Below, piece after piece: positions 31,370 to 39,202 of a DNA stretch of 39,202 bases (position 1 is its first letter; every line of letters starts with the position of its first letter). The translations under genes were made by a program, and so were the position numbers. The notes under the pieces were generated by a model. The model saw only the letters and a program-made list of their open reading frames with translations. It made no database searches and was not told the origin of the DNA. Source of the stretch: a virus; IMG/VR virus record IMGVR_UViG_3300033571_020317, positions 1 through 39,202 of that record; one strand, given 5' to 3'.

Positions 31370-32292
31370 TCACTTCCTTTTTTGTCGGTTTCGTAATATG
31401 CATAAGGGTCTGACTCCTCATACATTTCGCTAATTGCTTGCTCTACGGCGCTTCCGTCATCGAACATTGGGCAGATAGCAAAAAATGAACATTTCCATTT
31501 GCAATCACGACTTGCTTTAGGATACGCATAGTACGCAGGATTCTGACCAGAATCAAGTGCAGTGCGAACTCGCATCAAGTCGGAAATTGTTCCGTGAATT
31601 CGGTTCCAAAAAGAACGCATTGTAAAAACATTGTGTCGAACTTCTACATGCTCATAAAAAGGTGGCTTAGCAGATGCAGTACGACGAACTTTTTTAAGAA
31701 GAGTAAAGATTCCACCATCACTTCGTTCACTCTCGTCAACCTTTGTTGACTCAAGTAGCATGTAAGTCATAACTTGCTCATTCATATGAGCCATACTCGA
31801 GAACTCAGATAGTGAACCACCAACAGTTTTAAAGTCACGGAACATACGGACTCCATCAGCTTTACGACGAACACGCATATCTAACTTACCTTGAAGTTCA
31901 ACTTCTCCTCCAAAGAGTGGAGCAATAATTGTTTCTTCTGTAGATATCATTTCTAGTTCTGCGTCAATACCTTCTTCAGCAACCCACTGCTCGTAACCTT
32001 CAAGCATGATGCGACCCATCTCTGCCTCGGTCTCTAAGGTTCCAACATCTCTAAAGTCTTGCAGTAGAAGAGATTTATCAGCTTCAACGAGGTCAGTATG
32101 AGCCTTAAGAAGGGGAACGCCATGGGCATAGTGAGCATCAAGTGCTGCGTGGATTCTCGTACCGAACGCAAGAGCACCAGTCATATCTTGACTGCGTGGC
32201 TTTAAACGACGATAGTAACTTAACCACCATCTACGACGACAGTCCTTAAATGTTTGTAGTTCAGAGTTAGATAGTCTTATGACTCCACTCAT
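31366..32292 (-). CDS. PD-(D/E)XK nuclease with Fe-S-type cysteines (RecB/Cas4-like)
   Basis: A 308-aa protein. N-terminal LSNSELQTFKDCRRRWWLSY contains C18. The nuclease core is GKLDMRV (D138), MFRDFKT (D153, K155) and the Q-x3-Y motif (Q173-Y177). C-terminal cysteines C264-x3-C268-x5-C274 (DCKWKCSFFAIC), together with C18, form the four-cysteine set that binds a [4Fe-4S] cluster in AddB and Cas4. It is likely a 5'-3' exonuclease that makes single strands for the Sak4/SSB pair. It overlaps both neighbours (ATGA and GTGA), so expression is coupled. A CRISPR role is not suggested, as no array or other cas gene is present. Confidence 0.88.
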   Translation of the reverse strand: MSGVIRLSNSELQTFKDCRRRWWLSYYRRLKPRSQDMTGALAFGTRIHAALDAHYAHGVPLLKAHTDLVEADKSLLLQDFRDVGTLETEAEMGRIMLEGYEQWVAEEGIDAELEMISTEETIIAPLFGGEVELQGKLDMRVRRKADGVRMFRDFKTVGGSLSEFSSMAHMNEQVMTYMLLESTKVDESERSDGGIFTLLKKVRRTASAKPPFYEHVEVRHNVFTMRSFWNRIHGTISDLMRVRTALDSGQNPAYYAYPKASRDCKWKCSFFAICPMFDDGSAVEQAISEMYEESDPYAYYETDKKGSE

Positions 32293-34088
32293 AGTTTTCC
32301 CGCCTTATCTTCTGCTAGAAGTTTGAGCAGTTGTTCCTTGTCACGAACAATTTGTTCAAAGTTATCTGATTTTGTTTCTAGTACTTGAATAACTCGTTCT
32401 TCAATTGTTCCCTCTGTAACATAATCAGTAATCACAATCGAATCGTGAATCTCTGAACCAATACGGTGGACACGGTCAAGAACTTGACGATGGTCAACTA
32501 ATGACCAAGGTCGTTGAAGCATAATCAATCGTCGTGCAGCAGTCAAGGTAATACCAACCCCACCCGCCTGCGCGGTGAATAGAATCCATTTAATCTTGCC
32601 TGACTGAAAATCATCAACAGCCTTTTGTCGCTCATCTTCATCTTGGTCACCAGTAATAAGACCATGAGCAATTCTCTTCTTTGTAAGTTCTGCACTGAGA
32701 AGATTAATAAGTTGCTTAGATACAGCAGAGACTGCTACAGAGTCATCACCAAAATCACCATTTTCAATATCATCCATCAAAGCATCAACTTTGCAAGACG
32801 GCGAGTCAAGTATTGCTCTCATCTCTCCAGTTTTCTCATCAACAACCATCGTTGCGTAAGAACTTGCAAACTGAAGAAGTCGGATAGTCTGAGTAAGAAT
32901 TCCAGGAGCGGTAAGCGTGTCACCTGATGCAAGTTCTGCAATCATCATGTCACGCATCTGCTCGTAAGCCTTCTTTTGTTTTGTTGACATCTCGACATCA
33001 CGACGTTCATTAATGACTGGTGGTAACCAAGGAAGTACAACTTTCTTGAGCATACGACGCATATATGGATTAACGCTCTTGTAAAACTCATCTTGCATCT
33101 GTGGCTTAATGCCAATAACCATCATTCCACCAAAAGCATTGAGCATTGTGTCTACCATACGGTCAATCCATTTTGTCTTTGATGGCCAATCTTTTGGAGA
33201 TAGCCAGTGAAGGATTGCCCAAAGATCAACAACATTATTTGCAATTGGCGTACCAGTGAGAGCAAAACGAATCTTTGCATTTCCACTAGCAGACCAAAGC
33301 GCACGACTCTGCTTTGATTTAGGGTCTTTAGAACGGTGAATTTCATCAGCAATTACAGCCTTAAAATCAATTCCATTAAGTTCACGAAGATGTACCTCGC
33401 AACGAGTTTCCGTGACTTTTTCATCCTGTCCTCCGCAAGGCTTACAACGAGTAAGTGCTACAGAACCATAGGGAGCAAGGCGAGAGTGAGTTCTTAACGA
33501 TTCCCAGTTAATGATAAAAACATGAGCCTCTTCTTCAAACTGACGCTTGCGCTGTACAGAAGAACCTCGAATAATTTGTGTAGGAAGTTCTGGCCACCAC
33601 TTTGTAAACTCACGAGCCCAGTTCTTCTTAAGAGTGTTAGGGCAAACAATCAGGATAGGGAAAACATCTTCACCGTCTTCATGAAGTTTCTTGAGGGCAC
33701 GAATAGCCTGAGCAGTTTTGCCAAGACCTGGCTCATCGGCTAGTAAGGCTCGCTTGGCTGTTGCTAAAAACTCTACCCCTGCTCGCTGGTGAGGGAAGAG
33801 GATTTCATCACCATCAAAGGTTTCTAACTCTCTAAGAGCATTGGCTGGGTTGATACGAACAGCAATTTCATTGGCTGCCCAAGCACCTAGTCCTGGACCA
33901 ATTTCAAGGCTGTCACGGAATGTAGACCGTAGAGCAAGACAGGTTGTCCAACTCAATGGAGCACGCCAGACCTGCTCAGAAGGGCTCCAAGAAGACCCTG
34001 GAAGGCTCTTACAGAGCTCTTTAAAGCGCCAGTCAGCATTGATAAGGATGTGCTCACCTTGTGCGTCTAGGTCTACAGATACAGCCAC
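32289..34088 (-). CDS. SNF2-family DNA helicase/translocase
   Basis: 599 aa from GTG 34088, with AAGGAG ~6 nt upstream. The N-terminal ~70 residues (ILINADWRFKELCKSLPGSS, then WSPSEQVWRAPLS) look like the HARP-type substrate domain seen before SMARCAL1-like helicases. The motor has ADEPGLGKTAQAIRAL (Walker A), ADEIH (248-251 is DEIH) and ALTGTPIANN, then LFTAQAGGVGITLTAA and VDHRQVLDRVHRIG. Inside lobe 1 an insert has C215-x2-C218 and C230-x2-H233, a probable zinc site. It would remodel forks or anneal strands during replication. It ends in ATGA overlap with the nuclease gene. Confidence 0.9.
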   Translation of the reverse strand: MAVSVDLDAQGEHILINADWRFKELCKSLPGSSWSPSEQVWRAPLSWTTCLALRSTFRDSLEIGPGLGAWAANEIAVRINPANALRELETFDGDEILFPHQRAGVEFLATAKRALLADEPGLGKTAQAIRALKKLHEDGEDVFPILIVCPNTLKKNWAREFTKWWPELPTQIIRGSSVQRKRQFEEEAHVFIINWESLRTHSRLAPYGSVALTRCKPCGGQDEKVTETRCEVHLRELNGIDFKAVIADEIHRSKDPKSKQSRALWSASGNAKIRFALTGTPIANNVVDLWAILHWLSPKDWPSKTKWIDRMVDTMLNAFGGMMVIGIKPQMQDEFYKSVNPYMRRMLKKVVLPWLPPVINERRDVEMSTKQKKAYEQMRDMMIAELASGDTLTAPGILTQTIRLLQFASSYATMVVDEKTGEMRAILDSPSCKVDALMDDIENGDFGDDSVAVSAVSKQLINLLSAELTKKRIAHGLITGDQDEDERQKAVDDFQSGKIKWILFTAQAGGVGITLTAARRLIMLQRPWSLVDHRQVLDRVHRIGSEIHDSIVITDYVTEGTIEERVIQVLETKSDNFEQIVRDKEQLLKLLAEDKAGKL

Positions 34089-34129
34089 TTCAACTCCTTA
34101 TTTGTCATTGTGTCTAGGAAATACGGTAT

Positions 34130-34172
34130 TAGAAAAAATAGTTTTTTACTTTTTCCGAACCGTAACTATTTT
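34130..34172 (-). terminator. Inverted repeat after the resolvase gene, possible terminator
   Basis: In the minus transcript AAAATAGTT (34172-34164, containing the resolvase stop UAG) pairs with AACUAUUUU (34143-34135), which continues into a U-rich run. A nested AAAAAACUAUUUUUU and an outer UACGGU/ACCGUA pair also fit. The stem is weak and A/U-rich. It could reduce read-through into the helicase gene 40 nt further on. Confidence 0.4.
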
Positions 34173-34642
34173 AGCAGGATTCTTGGTTGCCAGCCCGTTT
34201 TAGCCAATCTTAGGAGGGCGTGTCGGATTGCGTCATTTGCATGGCCTTCCCCTCCTACATGCCAAGTTCCAACCTTCTTGAGTTGAGGATTAGGAAACAT
34301 AGATTTTGCATCTACTGGAGACTGAAAATCAATTTTTTCAGGGTCAAATTCATTGACTCTACATAAGTGCTTCAGAACTCCAATTTGCTCTAAGGAGAAC
34401 GGCGCTTGAGAGTTTCTTACAGTCTGAGCAGTAATAGTAAATCGCTCACAAACTACGGAGATGTTCTGAGCCGAATCTAAAGATAAGGCAATAGAAAGCG
34501 CTGTCTCAAACCACTTAGCAAATTCATCTGCTTGTACCTCTGCAGACATCATTACTGATGGTGTCTCGTCTTGGTTACCTGACCACTTAACAAGACAGAC
34601 ACCCGTGGCTTTTCCAGGGTCTACCGAAATAACATATTTCAT
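34166..34642 (-). CDS. RuvC-like Holliday junction resolvase
   Basis: A 158-aa protein. The RNase H-fold acidic residues are in place: D8 in VISVDPGKATGV, E66 in VVCERFTI and H134/D137 in GHANDAIRHALLRL. These match the RuvC superfamily of phage resolvases that cut four-way junctions, needed before packaging of branched DNA. The start overlaps the polymerase stop (TGATG). It fits the module with polymerase, helicase and nuclease. Alternatives within the fold (crossover nuclease, anti-restriction) are less likely given the context. Confidence 0.85.
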   Translation of the reverse strand: MKYVISVDPGKATGVCLVKWSGNQDETPSVMMSAEVQADEFAKWFETALSIALSLDSAQNISVVCERFTITAQTVRNSQAPFSLEQIGVLKHLCRVNEFDPEKIDFQSPVDAKSMFPNPQLKKVGTWHVGGEGHANDAIRHALLRLAKTGWQPRILLK

Positions 34643-36462
34643 CAGTACTTATCTCCCCAAGTTTCTAGAGGTCCATCAATTCCAGCAGTAAGCGGAACAT
34701 CCCAACCTTCAGTTGTAGTCATACATTGTTGAACTAACTTCTTAATCTCTTCCGCATCTTCACGAGGTGCTTGGAGAACAATTTCATCATGAACAGGAAC
34801 AATTAGGTGTTCGGTTAAATCTGCTTGATCTAACTTAACAAGGTTACTCTTAAAGACCTCGGCAGCGCCACCCTGAATTAAATAGTTTATAAGAGTATAA
34901 ACACGACCTTCATCACAAGGAATCTTGCGACCAGTCCATGTGTGAATATAACCCTGACCTTCATTACGCTCACGCATTGCACCGATATGTTCAATTTCTT
35001 TTTGAAATTTAATCATTCCAGGATAACGCTGGTCAAATGCATCAGAAACAGATTTCATCTGAACCTCTGACACTCCTGCGGTAAGTGCTTGCTTTGCTAC
35101 TCCTGCGCCATAGAGTCGTCCGTAAACCATTCCCTTAATAAGACCACGTCGCTTATCTGAGCGAGTCATTTCAGGTTCTTGATAAACCTCACGACCAATT
35201 TCGGTAAACGGGTCAGAGCCAGTTACATCAGAACGATTAAATAGTGTGATTAGGTTAGGGTCTTTAGATAAAGATGCAAACATACGGAACTCAACTTGGT
35301 CAAGGTCAGAGGTAATAATTACATGGTCTTTATCTTTAGGAATAAATGCACGACGAACAACGTCATCACCTTTAGGCAGTGTCTGTAGCGCAGGATCAGT
35401 AATAGACATACGAGATGTACGAGCACCTAAAGTCTTTACAGAAGGGTGCAAAATTCCATCAACATTTTTATCAAGGAAGTTTTTAAAGTAAGTATTGGCT
35501 AGTTTATCTGCCTTACGCTGCTTGAGAATAGTGTCCGCAAGCATTCGAACTTCATCATTTCCGTTGATAGATAAAAGTTTAAGTTGATCCGCGCCAGCAG
35601 ATTTCTGACCAGAAGGAGTAAAATCTGTAATCTCTGCTCCAAGACTTTCAAAAAGGCGAACAATCTGAATGTTACTTGTAATACTAGTTCCAGAATATGT
35701 TTTCTTAGCCCACTCTTTTACAGATTCTGTATATTGAATAAGTTCATCAAACTTACGTTTTGAATATTCAAGGTCTACACGAGCACCATTAATCTCCATT
35801 CGAGTAACAATTTTTCGTGCAGCCATTTCAAGTTCATATGCTCTGTGATAAGGCTGCCTTGGCCCACACTTTTCATAGAACTTCTCCCAAAGACGCATTG
35901 TAAGGATTGTGTCGAGAGCACCATAAGACCAGTAAGGTTCAAAGTTGGTCGGGACAGTGCCCCAAGTCCAACCGTTTTTAGTTAAATCAACATCAAGTTT
36001 GTCTTGTAGATGAGCTGCTTGACCATCAACAAGCCGTGCAGAGAGTGGTTTTAATCCTCCAGGACCTAGAGGATCAATTAGGTGGGCCATAATCATTGTG
36101 TCGTGAGCACGTTCCCACGGAATTTCCCAATTAGATTTGACTGCAAACCAGCGTGCTTCAAATGCAATGTTGTGACATACAAGTGGCCCATTAAATTTAC
36201 TCATTGCTTCATAGAAAACTCCACTCCATTCAGCCCATGGAATAGACCAGCCCTGCATTCCATCACCGACTTGAACAAGTCGTATATCTCCATGCCAAGG
36301 AGAAAGCGCGTGGTCTCTAGGCATTCCAGGACGTTCGCCTGTTTCAATATCTACAGCAATTGCATCATAAGGGCGTCGCTCACCCAACCAAGAAATAAAT
36401 TGTCCAGCCTTCTCAACCGAGTCGACGAGAGTTACTTGAATTCCTTCTAGTCCGTTTGTCAT
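34642..36462 (-). CDS. DNA polymerase, family A, with 3'-5' exonuclease
   Basis: A 606-aa replicative polymerase. The exonuclease domain is DEDDy: D38 and E40 (AVDIETG), D121 (HDTMIMAHLID), Y180/D184 (SYGALDT). The polymerase domain has motif A SDLDQVEFR (D386), motif B RRGLIKGMVYGRLYG (K443, Y447) and motif C VPVHDEIVLQ (H558-D559-E560). The residue matching E. coli Pol I F762 is Tyr (Y447), as in T7 polymerase. There is no 5'-3' exonuclease domain; the length is normal for a phage Pol A. AAAGGA lies upstream of the ATG. It heads the operon of recombination genes to its left. Confidence 0.95.
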   Translation of the reverse strand: MTNGLEGIQVTLVDSVEKAGQFISWLGERRPYDAIAVDIETGERPGMPRDHALSPWHGDIRLVQVGDGMQGWSIPWAEWSGVFYEAMSKFNGPLVCHNIAFEARWFAVKSNWEIPWERAHDTMIMAHLIDPLGPGGLKPLSARLVDGQAAHLQDKLDVDLTKNGWTWGTVPTNFEPYWSYGALDTILTMRLWEKFYEKCGPRQPYHRAYELEMAARKIVTRMEINGARVDLEYSKRKFDELIQYTESVKEWAKKTYSGTSITSNIQIVRLFESLGAEITDFTPSGQKSAGADQLKLLSINGNDEVRMLADTILKQRKADKLANTYFKNFLDKNVDGILHPSVKTLGARTSRMSITDPALQTLPKGDDVVRRAFIPKDKDHVIITSDLDQVEFRMFASLSKDPNLITLFNRSDVTGSDPFTEIGREVYQEPEMTRSDKRRGLIKGMVYGRLYGAGVAKQALTAGVSEVQMKSVSDAFDQRYPGMIKFQKEIEHIGAMRERNEGQGYIHTWTGRKIPCDEGRVYTLINYLIQGGAAEVFKSNLVKLDQADLTEHLIVPVHDEIVLQAPREDAEEIKKLVQQCMTTTEGWDVPLTAGIDGPLETWGDKY

Positions 36463-36494
36463 TTGTCCTTTTGTCTATCTGTAGTAAATCTATT

Positions 36495-36980
36495 TTATGG
36501 AATCATTTCCACTCTATAAATAGCGTCAACATTTTCATCTGTTTCTGCTGCTTTTTCCAGAAGCCTTTGCGCGACGTTAGTAAGGTATCTTGCCCCACCT
36601 TGGTCATATTTGTAAAGTGCATCTAAGACTGGCTTAGCATCTTCGCTTACTTGAGCCCAGTATCTATACTTTTCGGGAAACACAACTGGAAGATTCTTTG
36701 TTGGATTACATATTTCGCAAGCGAGAGCATCTTTCTCTAATATATCAGACAGCTCATCTACAAGACTGTATCTTTTAACAAGCGGGCATGCGGCACCATG
36801 ATAAACAAGGGACACACCGATGCGAGAGAGAATGTAGGAACCATTATCAGTTCGGTATAAAGCAAACTCAATCCATCGGGTAGAACCTCTTCTCCAAGAA
36901 GAAGACTCACTCAATAGTCGACCATTAAACTGTAAGGTTCTAGAGCCGTCTTTTACTTCATACACTCTTTGATTCCTCAT
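36495..36980 (-). CDS. Hypothetical protein with Cys motif
   Basis: About 161 aa from ATG 36980. GTG 36965, with GAGGAA upstream, is an equally good start, and the frame is open further up. TLQFNGRLLSESSSWRRGST and RWIEFALYRTDNGSYILSRI form a beta-rich first half. LACEICNPTKNLP holds a C-x2-C, with a further Cys at GAACPL. The end is helical (ARYLTNVAQRLLEKAAETDE). No family is recognised, but this overall layout is common in actinobacteriophage early regions. It overlaps the small coiled-coil gene upstream and lies 33 nt before the polymerase gene. Confidence 0.6.
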   Translation of the reverse strand: MRNQRVYEVKDGSRTLQFNGRLLSESSSWRRGSTRWIEFALYRTDNGSYILSRIGVSLVYHGAACPLVKRYSLVDELSDILEKDALACEICNPTKNLPVVFPEKYRYWAQVSEDAKPVLDALYKYDQGGARYLTNVAQRLLEKAAETDENVDAIYRVEMIP

Positions 36981-37146
36981 CAATTTTTTTGACGTTATCA
37001 CTATTAATTATGGCAAGAACATCTTGCAGCTGGGTTATATCTGCGCGTAGTGATGCAATAGCAGCTTCGTACTGCATGGCTAACTCACCAATACGCTGTT
37101 GAAGCGCAATAATAATTAGTTCGTCTTTTGTCTTTGGTTTGTCCAT
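36958..37146 (-). CDS. Small coiled-coil protein
   Basis: A 62-aa protein. After MDKPKTKDELIIIALQQRIG comes a helix with regular hydrophobic spacing (LAMQYEAAIASLRADITQLQ) ending in VKKIDEES. AAAGGA lies ~11 nt upstream of ATG 37146. Its end overlaps the next gene. It is probably an oligomerising accessory protein; function unknown. Confidence 0.55.
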   Translation of the reverse strand: MDKPKTKDELIIIALQQRIGELAMQYEAAIASLRADITQLQDVLAIINSDNVKKIDEESKSV

Positions 37147-37174
37147 TAAATAAGTGTCCTTTAATTGTTAGTTA

Positions 37175-37393
37175 TTATGAAAGAGCTTCGATTTGTGCTT
37201 CTAGTGCTACGATCTGAGCGTTAGCCTCTGCAATACTTGCATTCGCATCTGAGATTTTTGTAGTAGAAGGTAGTGCGCTAGCATTTTCCTCGATAATAAC
37301 TAACTCTGCATTGAACTTGTTGTAGTTGATATTCTTAATGTGTGAGTTGATAACCGCAATTTTATCTGCCGCGGTTAGGTCGTAGTCTGCCAT
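37175..37393 (-). CDS. Small helical protein of unknown function
   Basis: 72 aa from ATG 37393, with AAGGAG at 5-nt spacing; the ATG at 37396 is too close to the ribosome site. It has a polar-hydrophobic pattern (DKIAVINSHIKNINYNKFNA) and an Ala/Asn-rich C-terminal helix with heptad spacing (SIAEANAQIVALEAQIEALS), suggesting a coiled coil. Together with its two neighbours it forms a set of three short helical genes next to the adhesin gene. A hairpin precedes it. Confidence 0.55.
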   Translation of the reverse strand: MADYDLTAADKIAVINSHIKNINYNKFNAELVIIEENASALPSTTKISDANASIAEANAQIVALEAQIEALS

Positions 37394-37410
37394 CATGTCT
37401 CCTTGCGTCC

Positions 37411-37435
37411 ATTTAGCGTCCTTGTAACGCTAAAT
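37411..37435 (-). other. Hairpin in the leader of the 37393 gene
   Basis: ATTTAGCGT and ACGCTAAAT form a perfect 9-bp stem with a 7-nt loop in the leftward transcript, ending ~12 nt before AAGGAG. It could be a terminator for the upstream unit lacking a U-run, or a translation/stability element for the small gene. GGACGC is repeated in the stem and just after it. Confidence 0.5.
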
Positions 37436-37468
37436 TGTATAACATTTACTGCTGTATTACGTGATATT

Positions 37469-37666
37469 CTAACATGTTTCTTTAAATACTTTAAGGACAT
37501 TTATTATATTTTTGTAGTCTTCTACCTTGTCTCTGTACGCCTGTGCAATCTCTAGGTCAGTCTCTTCTAGCGCGTAGACTTCCATGCTTTCTTGCATGGT
37601 AGTGCACGTGCGAATCTTGCTTTCAACTTGGGCAATTTTTTCTTCCCGTGTTAGTTCATTTGACAT
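37469..37666 (-). CDS. Small helical protein
   Basis: A 65-aa protein. MSNELTREEKIAQVESKIRT is followed by a charged helix (YALEETDLEIAQAYRDKVED) and ends KVFKETC. It is almost all helical and likely a coiled coil. It starts 4 nt after the adhesin stop, with only a weak TAGG-type ribosome site, and may be co-translated with the adhesin. This pattern is seen in small chaperone-like genes placed behind phage adhesins, but the link is inference. Confidence 0.55.
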   Translation of the reverse strand: MSNELTREEKIAQVESKIRTCTTMQESMEVYALEETDLEIAQAYRDKVEDYKNIINVLKVFKETC

Positions 37667-37669
37667 GCT

Positions 37670-39202
37670 TTAACCTATCCCGTCTGTGTATGCCCCTGTG
37701 CCGACAGAGTTAACCGCTGCAACCCAAACACGAATCCACGTAGCGGACGTACTTGTAACACGCCCGCTGACGCTTGTTGTAGCAGAAGATACAAGGCGTG
37801 GTGATGCTTGGGTGAAGGCTCCTGTTCCTGCAGGACTCTGCGTGGTTGTCGCTAACCAAGGGCCAGAGCTAGATCCTGCTCTTTCTACATAAATTCTGTA
37901 CCCAGTAATAGCCGCACCGCCATTGCTTGAAGGCGCAGACCACGAAGCAGACCAGTTTAAGTTTGTTCCACTAAGTGAAGAGGTAGCTGTAAGAGAGTTA
38001 ACCGTCCCAGGGACAGTTGTTGATGTAGAAACTGTTGCAGTATTAGAAAATGCTTGCGTTGAGCCTCCATCGTTTGTTGCGGTAACACGACAACGGATAG
38101 GGCTTACATATAGGCTATTAAAGTTTGACGGTGGAGAATAGGTTGAGTTTGTTGCTCCAGAAATACTTACGAATGTAGAGCCTTGGTCGTTGTACTGCCA
38201 CTGATAAGCAAACGAGGTAGGGGAGTTATTCCACGTACCTGTTGTACACGAGTAGGTTGTAACTCCAGCCGTGCCAGATGTAGGCGTGACAGCAGGCGCC
38301 ACCGTATTTACAGGAGCAGGTTGAACAGCAGGACCTACCTGCGTAGAGCTTGCCTCTGCAGAAGTTCCTGCAGAATTAGTGGCAGTTGCAAACGCCTTAA
38401 AGAATTTTGAAACGTCTGAAGTTGTAATGGTGTATGTTCCAGACGAGCTAGACGTTGAAGCTCTAAGAGGGTCACTAGTTAATACAGGGTTAGTTCCGTT
38501 GTAAAGCCGCAGACTGTAGCTTGTGGGAGAGCCAGACCACCCCGAAGTCGAGTAAGTTATAATGCTTCCAACGTTGTAGTTTCCTGTGTTTGTAGATATT
38601 GAAACTGTTCCACCTGACGGTATTACCACAGGTGCATTTACCGTCACACTGCTTGAGTCAGCTGGCAAACTACTTCCGCCGCTGTTATTGGCTGTCACTC
38701 GACAAATAAGATTAGATCCGTATAGCGAAACGTAATTGCTTGGTGGAAGATAAGTACTTAAGTTTGCTGAAGGAAGATTTTGATACGCGCCAAGTCCACT
38801 GTCAAAGTATCTCCACTGATACGAAAAGGAGGTTGGAGAATTAGTCCATGATCCTGTAGTGGAAGAGAATGTTGTTGAGCCAGCAGTTCCAGATCCTGGA
38901 GATATAGTAGGCGCAGATGTGTTAACTGGTACAGGTGTTGTGGTGGTAAATGATGAGCCGACAGTTGTCGCTGTGTCTGTAGTAGAAGATCTAATGGTAA
39001 GTGTTGGAGTATATGTAGTTCCAAAAGCTAAACCTGAAATAGACACGCTTGTGCCAGTTGTTCCAGTATAAACTGTATCACTTCCTGAAATAGTTAAAGT
39101 ATAAGATGATTGATTAGAAGACGTCCACGAGATAGTTGCGCTTGATGAAGTTATCGAACTTGCAGACGGTCCTGAGTTAATAGTAGGTACTCTAAAAGAG
39201 CC
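37670..39202 (-). CDS. Ig/FN3-domain tail adhesin, C-terminal part (5' end outside window)
   Basis: The frame is open to the right edge (first in-window residues GSFRVPTINSGPSASS), so the true start is not seen; 510 residues are visible. A partial FN3-like unit (TISWTSSNQSSYTLTISGSD) is followed by repeats of the type VNTSAPTISPGSGTAGSTTF...SYQW...CRVTANNSGGSS, one with an altered middle copy, and a final FN3-like domain (PGTVNSLTATSSLSGTNLNW, then GYRIYVERAG). Such Ig/FN3 strings are common in phage surface and tail proteins and tune weak binding to host polysaccharide. It is on the minus strand, opposite to the main fibre block. There are no cysteines and no signal peptide in the visible part. 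Confidence 0.8.
   Translation of the reverse strand, partial: GSFRVPTINSGPSASSITSSSATISWTSSNQSSYTLTISGSDTVYTGTTGTSVSISGLAFGTTYTPTLTIRSSTTDTATTVGSSFTTTTPVPVNTSAPTISPGSGTAGSTTFSSTTGSWTNSPTSFSYQWRYFDSGLGAYQNLPSANLSTYLPPSNYVSLYGSNLICRVTANNSGGSSLPADSSSVTVNAPVVIPSGGTVSISTNTGNYNVGSIITYSTSGWSGSPTSYSLRLYNGTNPVLTSDPLRASTSSSSGTYTITTSDVSKFFKAFATATNSAGTSAEASSTQVGPAVQPAPVNTVAPAVTPTSGTAGVTTYSCTTGTWNNSPTSFAYQWQYNDQGSTFVSISGATNSTYSPPSNFNSLYVSPIRCRVTATNDGGSTQAFSNTATVSTSTTVPGTVNSLTATSSLSGTNLNWSASWSAPSSNGGAAITGYRIYVERAGSSSGPWLATTTQSPAGTGAFTQASPRLVSSATTSVSGRVTSTSATWIRVWVAAVNSVGTGAYTDGIG

Noticed and set aside
31366-32292. Cas4 of a CRISPR system
   Set aside because: The PD-(D/E)XK plus four-cysteine layout is shared with phage exonucleases, and the neighbours are replication and recombination genes with no array.

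Overview
This window is a contiguous piece of a tailed double-stranded DNA phage genome. It has a large terminase subunit cut by the left edge, a long run of tail-fibre-like proteins, and a full phage replication and recombination module. The host is most likely an actinobacterium: two WhiB-family genes (four-cysteine Fe-S transcription factors confined to Actinobacteria and their phages) are encoded. The sequence is visibly AT-rich, unlike phages of high-GC soil actinobacteria, so a low-GC aquatic actinobacterium (for example the Nanopelagicales/acI lineage) is my inference, not something the sequence proves.

Layout. (1) 2-1165, +: the C-terminal part of the large terminase subunit. (2) 1162-4043, -: a two-gene island with a prim-pol/D5-helicase fusion and a small excisionase-like HTH protein. 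(3) 4238-6241, +: a one-TM coiled-coil protein, a small HTH-like protein and a calcineurin-like phosphoesterase. (4) 6409-17393, +: eleven tail-fibre or host-contact genes, including three collagen-like fibres, a seven-repeat propeller protein, two glycine-rich tip-like proteins and several small accessory beta proteins. (5) 17453-17529: a mosaic scar made of two short duplicated fragments. (6) 17530-23992, +: a conspicuously AT-rich sugar cassette with glycosyltransferases, SGNH esterase, a 30-residue ORF, NodU/TobZ carbamoyltransferase and NDP-sugar epimerase. (7) 24152-26396, +: a GH130-like five-bladed propeller protein and a TPR-FkbM methyltransferase. (8) 26399-37666, -: early genes, all leftward and tightly overlapped. 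They include two WhiB-like proteins, small hypotheticals, a GT-B-like protein, an SSB-like protein, a Sak4-like ATPase, an Fe-S PD-(D/E)XK nuclease, a SNF2 helicase, a RuvC-like resolvase and a family A DNA polymerase. (9) 37670-39202, -: an Ig/FN3-type adhesin cut by the right edge.

How the genes fit together. Prim-pol/helicase, Pol A, SSB, Sak4 ATPase, RecB-like nuclease, SNF2 helicase and RuvC would form a largely self-sufficient replication and recombination set. The WhiB proteins probably adjust host or phage transcription. The large fibre array plus the glycan cassette suggests heavy investment in host-surface recognition and in modifying either the host envelope or the virion.

The most unusual observations are: the recombination scar at the left border of the sugar cassette, which carries the first codons of a diverged copy of the gene found at the far end of the cassette (24152); a seven-repeat propeller inserted into a small tail domain whose uninterrupted paralogue lies next door; a 30-codon gene coupled to the carbamoyltransferase; a WhiB/zinc-ribbon fusion with a possible leaderless promoter; and a 16-bp intercistronic RNA hairpin whose G-U wobbles fit only one strand. 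No gap exceeds 300 bases. I saw no tRNA, CRISPR array, insertion sequence, integrase or reverse transcriptase.
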